DNA of 64,000 nucleotides, taken from contig OZ018410.1 of NCBI GenBank assembly GCA_963969595.1, positions 36,747,413 to 36,811,412 on the forward strand. The letters run 5' to 3'. Under the pieces are notes generated by a model. The model was not told the origin of the DNA and ran no database searches. It saw only the letters and a list, made by a program, of their open reading frames with translations. This document shows, piece after piece, positions 47,251 through 59,044 of this stretch. How positions within the stretch are numbered: position 1 is the stretch's first letter; each line of letters opens with the position of its first letter. This DNA comes from Neckera pumila. Taxonomy: Eukaryota; Streptophyta; Bryopsida; Hypnales; Neckeraceae. A program made the translations under genes and the position numbers.

Positions 47251-47905
47251 TCAGACCCCCATTTTGGTTATGTTTAACCCTGATACTTGTTAAGAATAAG
47301 ATCCTACAGTCGCAAATTTTGTAAAAAATGGATGCAGTGTGATTAAAGAGGGCTAGTTTTGGCAGTTTCGTGAGTATTTGCCAAGTTATGCCTCATGAAC
47401 CTTTAGGGTTAACTACTGTAGATGACAAATATCCAACAAAAGGGTGTACTACTGTAGATGACAAATATCCAATCAAAGTGCACAAATATCGTAGCACTTT
47501 GATTTTGGATGATAGTAACATATGATGCCTTAGATGATAAAATAATGTTACACAAAATATGCTTGTTGTTTTCATTGACAAGTAAATATAATGTTAATTC
47601 AAAGCACTCTACACTCATATTTTGAAAGCATGTTTTCCAAGTCAACTGTATACGCATCCCTCGCATTTTAATTTGCAATGTGCTGCAACCTAAATTTTTC
47701 GTATGAAACTAACTTCGTAGCTACTCATGTCATGAAATCAACCACATGCTTTCATAATGTCTAAGCTTAGTGGATGATGCTCATATAACCCATTAGGAAG
47801 ATTTTCAACCAACTGGAGTGCATGAAAATTAGGGTAAAACCATGACTAGGATTTGAGAAATCTCATTCACGAAATTGGGGTAAATAAAATTCAAGGGTTG
47901 AAAGT
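47235..47905. repeat. Dispersed repeat, copy B (partner at 30186-31470)
   Basis: Same block order as copy A: CACACATTACCCTCAGA, TAAGAATAAGATCCTA, GTGAGTATTTGCCAA, ATGCCTTAGATGATAAAA, CATTAGGAAGATTTTCAAC, GAGAAATCTCATTCACGAAA. It starts exactly where the 46.7-kb direct repeat stops being shared with the 50-kb copy, so it inserted at that edge. A local duplication (ACTGTAGATGACAAATATCC at about 47415 and 47451) is present. Confidence 0.7.
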
Positions 47906-48286
47906 CTTATTTAGTTGCGACGAGCCTGTATGAGGGGTTCGATTTGGTCGAAATCCGCCAGGCCCTGCCAGTGACCATCACAAACCACCAGCATGTGCGT
48001 GGGCTGAGGGAGATTTGAAGTATTTGGCGAGGATTTGCGGTGGTCCGCCCGCGCGGTTTTCGTTGGAGATAGTTTGATAATGTTTGATTTTGATTTAGAA
48101 TTGTGAGCAGCGTTCTTCGGCTTGAGTTGCTGGTGCTAGGGTTTAATTTGAGATCATGCAGAATCAGTGAAGGATTGAAGACCTCCTCTTTTGTCTCCAT
48201 GAGCTTTTGTGGGTTATACAACATACATTCTCTGGGATCAAGGCCTCTGAATTTGAATTGGACATGCATACTGAGGGAGAAGTACA

Positions 48287-49652
48287 ATGTGGCCTTCAGG
48301 GAGAAGGAGTACGACAGGAAGGGAGAGGTACCAGAGCTCGAGGCCTGAACGTGATAGCGAAGGAGATGGGTCTGGGATGAATCCACTTTTGGGATTCGAA
48401 TGTGGAGAGCGTTCGCAGGAAGAACAGAAATCGTTCAGATGGCAGAGAGTCGTCTTCTCAATCGGCCTCGACTCCCGACTGGTTGACGCCCAAGAAGGAA
48501 TGGACGTTTAGCTCCCAAGAGAATCGAATGGGAGAGAAGAAGGTCAAAGCAGAAGAGGAGCTGCCGTGGTGGAAACCCAAATACGACTATGATGGTGGGG
48601 AAACGGAGCACGAGGAGGAAGACGACGAAGACGAGGAGGAGTATGCTAACACGAAATCCGTGAGTTGGGAATTTACTCTGATTTTTCTTTCTCCAGGAGT
48701 AGTCTGCAACTGACTATTTTGGTTGCTCTTTGAAGTTCCTTGAAATGCCAGTACTCGTATTTAGGTCAAATTATAGAATCAGAATTTGAACTGTTGGGGA
48801 CAATGCAATGCAGTTGGGCATTCTTACGATTTCTAGTACGGTAAACAAAACTTAAGGAAGTACTGTACTGCCCATGCCAACTAGTCAATTCTCTAGTACT
48901 ATTATTTAAGATCTTATTCACTTTATTATCTAATATTGTTTTTAGATTTAGCTCTTTAATAGTTATTCATGTGCTAGGAATAGTACATCCAGGCGTTCTC
49001 TTTGTTCCAGCAGTGGCATCAGCATCTTCCTATTCAGACCAAGCTATGTTTTACTGAATTTCGTGGCTTCTCAAATTTGAGATCTCGGACTGTTTGGAAC
49101 AATCAGGAGAGTGACTTGTGCAATGCCAGAACTTAGCTCACATGGGAGCCGATTTTGCAGGGCCAGGTGTTCTCATCGCTGTGCTGGGGAATACCACTGT
49201 CTCTTATAGTCTTGCCTTGGTTACTTGGCAATCCTGTGGTTGTTTTGTTAGGTCTTGCTGCACTTCCTGCAGTTCAGAGAGCCGTTGGTCCATCTGTGAA
49301 TGAGCTCTAGCGTTCATTCTTGGACGTTTCAGGATCTCCTTCTCAGAAGCGAAGACGCAAAGCGGAAGCCCACGACTCCAGCTCTGATGAAAGCGAAGAT
49401 GCTTATTCAAGTTGGGGTGGCGAACGGGACAACGGACAACCTTACAGATACAAAAAGCCTGCTTCTTATGATGACAGTCCTGCAGAGCCTTTCCCTCATT
49501 CAGATGTTGATTCAAATATTAATAGACCTATATCAAGACAGGGTAGTCAACAAGCTGGGCAGGGTGTGAGCATGGGAGGCTGGGAGGACTTGGAAGCTGA
49601 CAGGCGTGGGAGGATGCCTGTTCATAGGACAAGGCGATCATCAAAGCTATGA
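48287..49652 (+). CDS. Unknown acidic, serine/arginine-rich protein gene (apparent frameshift near its 5' end)
   Basis: The 3' part is clear: frame 48381-48659 runs through SASTPDWLTPKKEW, LPWWKPKYDYDGG and an Asp/Glu block to a GT donor (48660). A phase-0 acceptor CTCTAG leads to 49311-49652, reading SGSPSQKRRRKAEAHDSSSD, SSWGGERDNGQPYRYKK, SMGGWEDLEADRRGRMP and stop. The most likely start, ATG 48287 (MWPSGRRSTTGRERYQSS), is in another frame; the two meet around 48384-48395 at a CTTTTGGGA run, and the 3' frame has a TGA at 48378-48380. Either one base is missing (sequence error or mutation), or translation starts at ATG 48528. A leader with GCTAGGGTTT (48147) looks like a plant 5' UTR. Composition suggests a disordered nuclear protein; I do not recognise the family. 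Confidence 0.6.
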
Positions 49653-50129
49653 CGGAGAAGCAGGAAAAAGGAGAAGCCTTTGCTTGTTCGTTTACTGGTT
49701 GCTTTGTTCCCATTTCTTCAGAATTGGGGTGGCTGGCTCTTCATTTTTCTGTTTATCCCTTTTCTGGAGGGAAGCCACTTCAGATAAGTTGTTTCATAAG
49801 TTTGTGTAAATTCGTTTGTAAAGATTTTGTAGTAAATATGTTTCCAGAGGGGTGGACTTCATGGTAGTTCACTCCAGATGTAGCGAGTGTTGCGTGATAG
49901 TCCTCAGTTAGACGCTTCTGCTAACAAGAGCTTATGGTAAGTACGTTAGTCTATCAGTATGTGCAATTGGATCAATATCAGAATCACAAAATAGATGGAA
50001 CCCTGTTCCAACAGTCTTTTTAGTTTGCACCTTTTGTTTCTTTGATGTCCATGCCATGCTCATATTCACAGGGTTGGAAGAGATGGGAGTGAGAGGGTGC
50101 AGTACTGTACAGTACAGTACAGTGCAGTA
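49653..50129. other. 3' UTR and flank of the unknown gene
   Basis: TGTAAA words (49805, 49817), typical far-upstream poly(A) signals, are followed by A/T-rich DNA. A (GTACA)n-like palindromic microsatellite lies at 50102-50125. Confidence 0.45.
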
Positions 50130-50630
50130 GGGTGGAATAATCTGATGAATTTTTCTTCCCAATGATTGTTGCAGCAGAAAGTTGAATAGATTGTTACTCA
50201 ATTGATCATGTCAAATTTCAAAACATGCTTGCATTCTGCAAAAGGAGCTGGCTGTGGTGGTTCGACTGTTCTAACTTGCTCACATCAGAACATTAGACTT
50301 TCATTCCATGAACTGAGAATGATCAGGGTCATCTGAGAGCTGAGAGTAGGTGGTGAGGATCAGAGGGACCAGAGTGTGTGTCGCCAGGACAGAACTCAGT
50401 GGAAATGTGCAGGTTGCTAACTAGCCTTGAATGCAACCAGATTTGGTAGCAAACGTCTCTTGCAAGTTACTGAACGTTGGATTTGAAGGTGAAAGGTCTA
50501 GATCTAAGCTCCAATCTCACTCGCCACTTTCTTTAGAACGAGATCTGAATGTGAGACTTTCGATCTGAATTCCGTGCAACCTAGCTTCTCATTAGAGCAC
50601 ACAAGATCTAGCTGCACACAACCTCCTCAG
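50130..50630. repeat. Direct repeat, right copy (left copy 46720-47250)
   Basis: See the left copy for shared blocks. This copy has an unrelated 240-bp middle (about 50310-50550). Confidence 0.8.
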
Positions 50631-51855
50631 ATTGAGCGATCAAGGCGGATTGGAGGCGGGACAAGCGATAGGGGTGGTGCTGCCAATTCAAGGATTGATT
50701 CTGAAGCATTGGGCTATCTATCCAGTTAGAAGATCTGTACTCTTCCAAGTGTTGGTGGGCTGGAAGCAGACCAAAGAGTATCAGAAGCAGTGCTGCCCAC
50801 ACAAGAACGTCCCAAACTTGCCCACTCGCACAGGACTTTACCGATTGCAACACGTTCAAAGCTAACATCACATATACACAGGCAACATCTAACTCTCCTT
50901 CCAATCTACTTTTTTCTTGCTCTCATATTGTTAGCATACACTTACTCAGATCTTTTTTTAAGAAATTTCTATATTAGAGTCACCGTGCTTACATACACTA
51001 GTAGACAAACAGCCTTTGCAGAGAAGCTTTGTTAGAATCCAGAGTTTCTAATCAGAAGTGCAACCAAGCACAAATCCATCGGTTGGCCCTTCTTTGGGAA
51101 ACAGGGCTGGAAACAGGTACAAGAATATTCAAGGAACAAGCCCAGCATGAAGAGGTAAGTTCTCTAACCTAACATTTCCCTTTTCAAATCTTACAACTAA
51201 ATATTACATCACAGAAATTAATAGGAGATTGAGGCATAAAATTACCAAATACGCCTCTGACCTCACGTCTGCAATTAACAAACGATGAAAAAAGCCAATT
51301 AGTCCGCAGATTAGAAGTAGGTTGCACAAAAAACAGAGAATCCTTTTCCCGCATTTGAAAGGAAATGATTCTATGCCTGCCACAAAAAACAAAAACGAAA
51401 ACAAAACCCTAAAATTTACACCAAAAACACAAAATCCACATATTAATGAGCAACTGTCATCTTAGTGGTCTTAGATGACAATGATTAGTGACCACAAGGG
51501 GTGTTAGCATGTGAGCATAGAATCTATGAGCCCATGAGCCTAAGAGTCTATATTATAGGCACCTTCTATGATTATAGTTGTGTATGTTATAGGTATCTAT
51601 ATTATAAATTTTCTTTCTATGTTATATGTACCTATGTTATAGGTACATGTATTATAAACATCTTCAACTAGGTTCAAGGCCTGTAGGCTCATGTCTTTGC
51701 ATTCATGCACTAGCATCATTGCCTACTTTCATATTTGGGGCCATTGGTGCATAACGAGCATCTAAAAGTTTGTTTGCTTTATGTTTTGATGCTTATAGTA
51801 TTTGAATTATTTATCATTCAACATGCAATTGGAGGTTTTGTGTTTTGCATCAAAT
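50631..51855. other. Intergenic DNA
   Basis: No gene recognised; frames at 50608-50904 (-) and 50790-51035 (+) lack motifs. 51545-51660 is an imperfect repeat of a GTTATAGGTA/TATTATA unit that can pair with itself. Confidence 0.5.
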
Positions 51856-52011
51856 TTAACCCCTAAAAGATGCCATGGTCATTTTTTGGCCGATGAATGA
51901 TAAAGAATCCTTTTATGTAGGACAGAAGTGCAACTTCATCCTTGGAATTTTGTGTGAAAAAGAGAAGTCTTGTATAGTAGTGTGAATTCCAATCAATTTT
52001 TTTGAATTCTC
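51856..52011. mobile_element. Left end of a TTAA-family element, truncated or interrupted
   Basis: TTAACCCCTAAAAGATGCC is followed by the family word CATTTTTTGGCCGAT. It is interrupted at 52012 by the next element; no right end could be paired with confidence. Confidence 0.55.
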
Positions 52012-52662
52012 TTAATCCCTAAATGCCCAAGGTACCAAATTTTGGTGTCAACAATACTTTGAAGTTTGATAAAACCTAACCAAGTTACTATTTTAAGTAG
52101 TCTATTTTTTTTAAAATTCTTTTTGAAGTTTAATTTTAGCATCAAAAATTTGATTTTGAAAATGATTGATTATAATCTTTCTATTCAAGATTTTGTGCAA
52201 GGATGTCCATTGCAATCTTGACTTTTTGTAGTGTTGAGAAATCTTGGAAATGATCCTCAAATACACTAGATCTTGGAGAAAAATTTACATTAGAAATTCA
52301 TTTAAAAAAATCGTAGAAGAGATTTTGAGAAGCTATAAATTGATCTAGATCATGCATGTTATGTCCTTTTAATCTTAGTATTTTTTGGTGACCGGTTTTC
52401 TAGATTTGACATGTGAAAAGAGGATTGAAAGACTTCAAATCACGTTTGCAATTTTAACACTCTTATGATCAAACATTATATTTCAATCTGTGAGTGATAT
52501 TGTTATGTTTTTTTTTCTTGTGTGATCTCTAATTTAACTAGTTTGAATTTTTACGGCTACAGTTAAAAAAAGATTGATACAACTTATCAAAATTTTGGCT
52601 TTTTGTTCAATTTAGATCAAATTTTTAGAAGCTTATAATAGCCTTGGGCATTTATGGGTTAA
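52012..52662. mobile_element. TTAA-flanked inverted-repeat element (651 bp)
   Basis: Left end TTAATCCCTAAATGCCCAAG; right end complement TTAACCCATAAATGCCCAAG. The right TTAA overlaps the TA target and first base of the adjacent AGGTAG MITE, so one element inserted at the edge of the other. Non-coding. Confidence 0.75.
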
Positions 52663-53117
52663 GGTAGACAACCCATTTCCAATCACTTAAGGAGTTCAAC
52701 AAATCTTCATTTTGTTGTATAAATATGGTGAGGGGAAAAATTTCCCCATTTTGATAAATAGATTTAATAAAGATTTTGTATTTTTGTACATTTTTTTCCT
52801 CAAAAACAAAATTATCATAATTTTTTTTTGAAGATTTTGTTCAACCTATTTTTGTTATATAGGCCACTCTATTTCCAAGTGTAGGTTGATTGTAGAATCG
52901 ACAATGCTTCAATGTAAGTGATAATTGTGGCTTCCAATGTACATCTTGTAATCATTCTATACTTTTGGTTGAAGTAGACCAAGTATAATTTCCTCACATT
53001 TGTGTTTCTCCCCCTATTCCTACTTTGTGTGAGTTAATACCTAAACTACAATTGATTAAAAATATTATAGCCCCTATCAAGCAAAAAAGGTGGCTGTTGG
53101 AAATGGGTCGACTACCT
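52662..53117. mobile_element. TA-flanked AGGTAG-type MITE (456 bp)
   Basis: Left end AGGTAGACAACCCATTTCCA; right end complement AGGTAGTCGACCCATTTCCA; TA outside both. The interior matches 60196-60642 in inverted orientation (shared AAAACAAAATTATCATAA block). No transposase frame. Confidence 0.75.
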
Positions 53118-53170
53118 TATGGAACAGAGCTATTTCTACTCCTAGTGTCTTTTTATACAATGACAATGAC

Positions 53171-53468
53171 TTAACCCTTGAAGGAAGCTAAGGCTCAAGT
53201 GGTCGATGTATGACTTCATTGTTCAATGTAGAAACAAGAATGGTGTGACCGTGAGGCTCTGTCTACTCCAACCAAATCCTAGCCACATTGTATGGTGTGA
53301 ATATGGTTGTATTCAGGATTTGTAAACTTGGATTTGGTAACACAAGAGTTGATGTTAAAGTTTGTATCTAAAAGACAAAGCCAACAAAAAATGCACCTAT
53401 TGGTTCAACAATCGAAGTAGTGTTGGTGACTACCTTGGTCCCAGAGGGCTGCATCTTTCAAGGGTTAA
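53171..53468. mobile_element. Short TTAA-flanked element (298 bp)
   Basis: Left end TTAACCCTTGAAGGAAGC; right end complement TTAACCCTTGAAAGATGC; TTAA on both sides. Its left half also occurs inverted at 60030-60150. Non-coding. Confidence 0.7.
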
Positions 53469-53559
53469 ATTTCATAATTTGATCTAAAGTTAGATTTAGT
53501 TGTAATAATATGGAATTGTGCAATTGTGTGTGAAACAATAATAAAGAGTTCAGGGTCTT

Positions 53560-54249
53560 CTAACCCTTAAAGGATGCTTGTGCACATTTTTTGTCCTTTA
53601 GAATATTTGAGGTGGAATGGTAGGATGGAAAAATACATTCTTTCATCCAATTTTGGGGGGGTCCTAAAGTGATTTTGAGTGAGTAGTATTGTTAATTCCT
53701 TCATTGTGGTATTGTTGACTTTTCTAAAGAAGAAGATGCTTAATCCATGAACTTCCCTTGTAGTGTATTTTAGCCAATTTTTATCCTTTACTCTTGATGT
53801 GAGTATTTTTGATTTTGAGACCAACTTTTGAAATGAAGCTTACCATGTTTAGTTTCTATTCCAAATAGAAAATTTGAAAAAATCCTAAATTCAATGGACC
53901 TATAACCATGGTTTGTTGATTTTTCAATTTTAGAATGATATAATAACTTTGTTTTATACCATAATATTCTACATTGCAAAATACACCTATACTAAGATTT
54001 CAGATTTTTATTAAGCATATATTATATTTGATCTCAATTTTATTCATTTTTTCTTAAAAAAGTCATGGTAATTTTCAATTTTTGAAAGAAAATCTGAAAT
54101 TTTTAGCAATCATAGAAGACATGGAATTTTCTCTCTGAAAAAGAAATTAAAGAAATTTCATTCACAGTTAGCTGTAAAAATGGCATCAAACAAAGAAAAG
54201 GATTGTGAAGCTTGGATATGTAGATATAGGCCTATCCTTTAGGGGTTAA
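53560..54249. mobile_element. TTAA-family element with mutated left target (690 bp)
   Basis: Left end CTAACCCTTAAAGGATGC (CTAA where TTAA is expected); right end complement TTAACCCCTAAAGGATAGGC. Interior non-coding; minus-strand frames 53567-53979 lack motifs. Confidence 0.7.
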
Positions 54250-54643
54250 TAACGTACAATATCAAGAGGAATCTTTGGTTGAACTCAAATTTTGAATATT
54301 CAGAAGTGTGAATAGTCTCATTAAATTCCTCTTTCTGAGATTTTTTAATTTAATGTGGCTCAAACTTAAAAGTAAATTGACGAAAACAATTCTCAACCGT
54401 CATTGTGCATAAATATCCATTGAAAAGGGACAACCCCTTCCGCCCTCAAAAATGCAAAGTGGATCACTTTTATGTCAATACAGCAACTCCAAAAAATCAC
54501 TCCCAAAACTGGCTAAATCAGTTGCAACCTAAAGGTCATCACTGAAATTTATTGATTAATTAAATTTTAATTAGTAAATTAGTATTTTATTAATAATTAA
54601 GACTCCACTACTTTTTGCTTTACCAATTACGTTCACATCAAGC
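54250..54643. other. Short intergenic stretch
   Basis: AT-rich; includes a TTAATTAAATTTTAATTAG palindromic patch near 54553. No gene. Confidence 0.5.
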
Positions 54644-54937
54644 AAAATTTCAGGCCTCACAAAGGTAGCCAGTTTTTTTATTGCAGTGACAATGGCTGAA
54701 ATTGCAGCAACAATCAACGCAGCTAAAATTGCAGTGACAGTGATGCAAATCCAGAAAAAAAAAATATTTTTTAAATATTAAAAAATATTAAAAAATTGTG
54801 GAAAAAATATTAAAAAATCCCAATCTCATGTGGCGCTGACATGGCACCAATAGTGCCCCGTCTGATTCCAAATTTTTTTTCCCATAATTGCATCGTTGCC
54901 ATGCAAAACTGGCAACCTTTTTGAGGCCTGAAATTTT
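54644..54937. mobile_element. MITE-like element with 32-bp inverted ends
   Basis: Left AAATTTCAGGCCTCACAAAG and right complement AAATTTCAGGCCTCAAAAAG, both continuing into a GCCAGTTTT word. An internal CAGCTAAAATTGCAGTGACA (54719) is repeated inverted outside at about 55155-55175, so a larger palindromic structure exists. Target duplication not clear. Confidence 0.6.
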
Positions 54938-56619
54938 TCCTAATGCATTACAAGAATTTTCAGCCCTCCGGAGGGTTGTTCCAGATTGACATACCAAGAT
55001 ATATCCAAGCTTGGTCTGTCAATCTGAAAAAGGTCCTCGGGGAGCAGTCAGATAAGCTGACCGCTCGTTGAAACAATCAAATTTCATGTTTTTGTTGTTT
55101 TGTTTTGTTTTGTTTTTTAAACTTTTAATACGTACAACTAGATTCCTTCGCCATTGTCACTGCAATTTTAGCTGCACAAAAATAGGGAAAAAATGAGATT
55201 TTCAACCCTGAAAAATCAAATTTCAGGGTACTTCAAAGGGTTGGAGCAGGCGAGCAGCCCTTCGAAGGCCTGAAAATTTCTCTAATGATTAATGGTTTAA
55301 ATTTATAGTTGCAAATGTTATGATTTGAAAAGTATTGTGCAATGTTATAAATATTCAACATTTTTTGTGAAAACTACAAATATTCAACCAATAATCAATT
55401 TTGGAAAGAAATACCCCTACTTTCTAAAGTTTGAAGTCCCAAAGTCATATTTTGTCAAAACAGTCAAATTTGTCATTTCCAATATAAAGAGAAAATTCCT
55501 AAACACTTGAATTTTTGCATATCCAATCACGTGATCATCCACTAGATGGTCTACAATATATTAAAATGTATAAAAGAAATTTTGTAAGACTTTAAGCAGG
55601 TCATTGGAGATATTTGCATAATTTAAAGTATTGAATCTAATTTTTTTTGCAGCTTGCTACACTAGATTATAAGACTTTGAATCCTCTTAACCAAAAAAAT
55701 TTGCATTAGAAAATTTTGAATTAAAACAATTTTATGTTGAAGACTTGAGTTCAAAATTCAAAAAAGATAAATCCTAAGAGATAAATTTGATTTCTATTCT
55801 TCAAAAAATTCTTAAGAAGAAGTAGGTACCAAATTGAAAGAAATACTACAGTGAATATAGTTTAAAATGGACTTAAAGCACACTACTATATCCATTGGTT
55901 AGAACTTAGAATCTGCAAAATAAAAAATGAGAGTTCAATTTTTTTGAAATTACTTCAAGAGAGTACCCTAAGCAAATAAATTAATGCTACAAATGCCAAA
56001 CTCTTAGAAAAAGGGTGCCTAACAATTGTAGAGTGGTGAGTGGACAAGCTCTGTATACAAGTGGAGGGACTAAAAGGCACAACAATTGATGTATGATATT
56101 TAAACTAGGATTTGTAAGAACTCAACTATTTAGAAAAAAAATCAACTAGTCAAGTTAAAAACAAGAACCCTCTTCAAAGATGCATTAAATGAGTTTCATA
56201 ATACTTTTATTTTAATGTGAATAAAAAGAAACTATACTTTAGGAATAGCCTTGCCTTGTTGTCAAACAAAAAGTATTGAACACGTTCAAGTCCAATGTCA
56301 AAAATAATTAACATTCAAATATTAAAATGTTAAAAGATAATTCATTAGTTTTACACTTAAATATTAGAATGTTGTTGGAATATTGGAATATTTAAAAGTA
56401 CTTTCAATATTAAAATTCTTTATTACCATGTGATTGTATAATTAGCCTCACTGAAACATTCTTACCATTAGCAATAAAATACAATATGCAAAAGGATTAA
56501 GACTTAGAGAAATGATACTGGACGCTTGTAATTTAAAAATTCTACATGACATGGCTAAGGTTTTTGTAATGTGAATTTCTACATTTGAACCTAAAAGTAA
56601 CACATGGAACAAACGCAAC
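54938..56619. other. AT-rich intergenic DNA
   Basis: 55090-55115 is a (TTTTG)n run. No gene recognised; the 61-codon plus frame at 55325-55510 has no motif. Confidence 0.5.
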
Positions 56620-56813
56620 AACAAGTGGTGGGGGAATACTAACATGCGGTGGTTGGGTACTAATACGTTATGGTCGGATGACAAACATTGGTGAATGGAC
56701 AATAGTGCAAACAAAAGGACTTTGGGTAGTGGTGTTTGGATCCAAAAGGTTGGTGGTTGGGTAGAAAGCGGTGGTCCGTTGGTGTAAATATGTGGTAGTT
56801 GAACAACAATTAA

Positions 56814-57115
56814 TGGTGATTTGGGTGATAGCATGAACGGACAGTGCTTAGGTGACATTGATTGGTGGCGATTTGGGTGATAGAATAAATAGATGGTGCT
56901 TAGGTGACATTGATTGGTGGTGATTTGGGTGATAGAATAAATAAATGGTGCTTAGGTGATGGTGATGGGTGGTGGTTGGAGTGATAGCATGAATATATGG
57001 TGCTTAGGTGATGGTGACTAGTAGTGGCTTGGATGATAGCGTGAACGGACGGTGCTTAAGTGCCAACAATTGGAGGTGGCTTGGGTGATAGCGTGAATGG
57101 ATGGTGCTTAGGTCA
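56814..57115. repeat. 52-bp minisatellite, six units
   Basis: TTGGGTGATA or a variant starts units at 56821, 56873, 56925, 56976, 57029 and 57081. The consensus continues with GATGGTGCTTAGGTGA. Looser GGTGG-rich copies extend upstream to about 56620. Open frames across it on either strand are composition effects. Confidence 0.9.
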
Positions 57116-57539
57116 CAAGTGGTGGTCGTGCTTAGCAACCACCCCCTGTCACCATCTCTTGAAATCCATGTGTTACACACATATAGCAACCAATTGGCAT
57201 CCTTTGTGGATATATTTATTTATGCTATATTTTACTAAGACTTTGTTGTTTTCCATGCTATTAGTGACGCTCAAAGGTCTATTTGTGGGTGCAAAGACCT
57301 TGGCGATAGGAATTTTGGATCAATATTGTATAAATTCCTAGTGTTTTCAATGTTTGTAGAAGTATTAGGTTTACTTCTATATTTTTTTGGTAGTGACACT
57401 AATTTGATAAATGACACTCATTTCCCTTTTTTATTGAATCAATGTAGTGTAAAGAACCATAATATTTAAAATTGATTGCTATGTTCTTCAAAATACTATT
57501 GCTCCCTAAGAACATAGTTGACAAAAAGAAATCATCCCA

Positions 57540-59044
57540 TAGTCTTTTAGCTAGAGAACTTTGGTGGAAATTTTGGTACCTTCACTTGCTTCATTTTGTG
57601 CTTCATTTTGATGTTATCTTGAAATTGGGAGGACCCTAATTGTATTAATAATGAATATTATATCCCCTTATGTGTATAATTCTGCATTATATTTTTCTCA
57701 TCTCTTGAATTTGAGATTTAAGGAGAATCTAATAGAATTAATAAAGAATGTTGTAAAACCGTGTATGCAAAAATCTAACATTGGTTTTGTCTTTTAGTAA
57801 ATTTAACCAATTTTTAGCAATGTATGAATATCCGGCTTTATTCCTACCAGAATACGGATTGATAGGAAGGAAATATTTTTTTCTTTCAACTAAAGAACTT
57901 TGGTCCTTGATTCCTCTATTAGCTTGAGGTTCACGAGGAATTTAGTACAAGTGACAAGAAATGTTATATCCCCTTATATGCAAAAATTTGACATATATTT
58001 TGTCTTGAGTGAGTTTGAATGGTTAATTGACACATAGATATGTAACATTATTTCCTAGAATAAAGGTTTACAAGAGAATTATTCTTTCATTTCGTTAAAG
58101 AATATTGACCTCTTCACTCTATTTTATCCTTGATTCTTACATGATCATGAAGTTGGAAAGGAACCTAGTCACACTAATATCTTAAAATGTTTTCTCCCCT
58201 TATTTACAATATTTTGACATCTGATTTATCTTTTAATGGATTTGATTGATTTGATTGACGTACATTTAGTCTTATCTTCTTAGAATATCGGTTGATAGAA
58301 AGGATGGACCCGGGGGTGGACCTTTTTATTTAGCTAGAGAACATTGGTCACCTTATTTCGTTCTATCCTTCATACTTGTAAAATCCTAAAGTTGAGAAGA
58401 GCCCTAGTACTATTGGTGAAAATGTTTTCTCCCTTAATTTGGAATTATTTGAAATTTTCTTTATCTTTTAATGAATTTGACCAATTTGATCAAGCACATT
58501 TAGTTTCATCTTCCTAGAATATAAGTTGACAGGATTAATAAATCCTTTCTTCCAGCCAGAGAACACTGGTCACCTCACTCACTCTGTCCTTGATTCTTGT
58601 ATTATCCTGAAATTAAGAAGGACCCTTGTACCATCAACGAAGAATCTTTCCTTCCCTTATCTGCAAGTTCAACATCCACTTTAGCTTCTATTAAATTTGA
58701 CCTATATATTCAATCGATTTAATCCACGCACATTTAGTCTTTAATTTTCTAGAATATAGGCTGACAAAAAGGATGGACCCTTCCTTCTTGTTAAAGAATA
58801 TTGGTCACCTCACTTCATTCTGTCCTTGATTCTTGTGTTATCTTGAAGTTAAGAGGGAATGGATGAATCCTTTCTAACAACCAGAGAACATCAATCACCT
58901 CACTTCATTCTATCCTCAATTGGCTTCTATTATCTTGAAGTTAAGAAGGACCCTAGTACCATTGTTGAAGAGTCTGATCTCCCTTTATCTGCAACAATTC
59001 AACATCTGCTTCACCTTGGATTGAATTTGACAAATTCGATCAAT
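57540..59044. repeat. Tandem array of diverged units, about 210-237 bp
   Basis: The marker CTAGAATATAGGCTGACA or a variant occurs at about 57847, 58053, 58280, 58512 and 58749. Each is followed by a 'gagaacattggtcacctcacttcattctgtccttgattcttg' type block. The array resumes at 59977-60030 after interruption by a TTAA element. Non-coding in all frames. Confidence 0.8.

Noticed and set aside
46720..50630. LTR retrotransposon with the direct repeats as LTRs
   Set aside because: No TG...CA ends, primer-binding site, gag or pol; the interior is a spliced gene.
56448..56858. 136-codon minus-strand frame
   Set aside because: Overlaps GT-rich minisatellite DNA; no motif or splice support.
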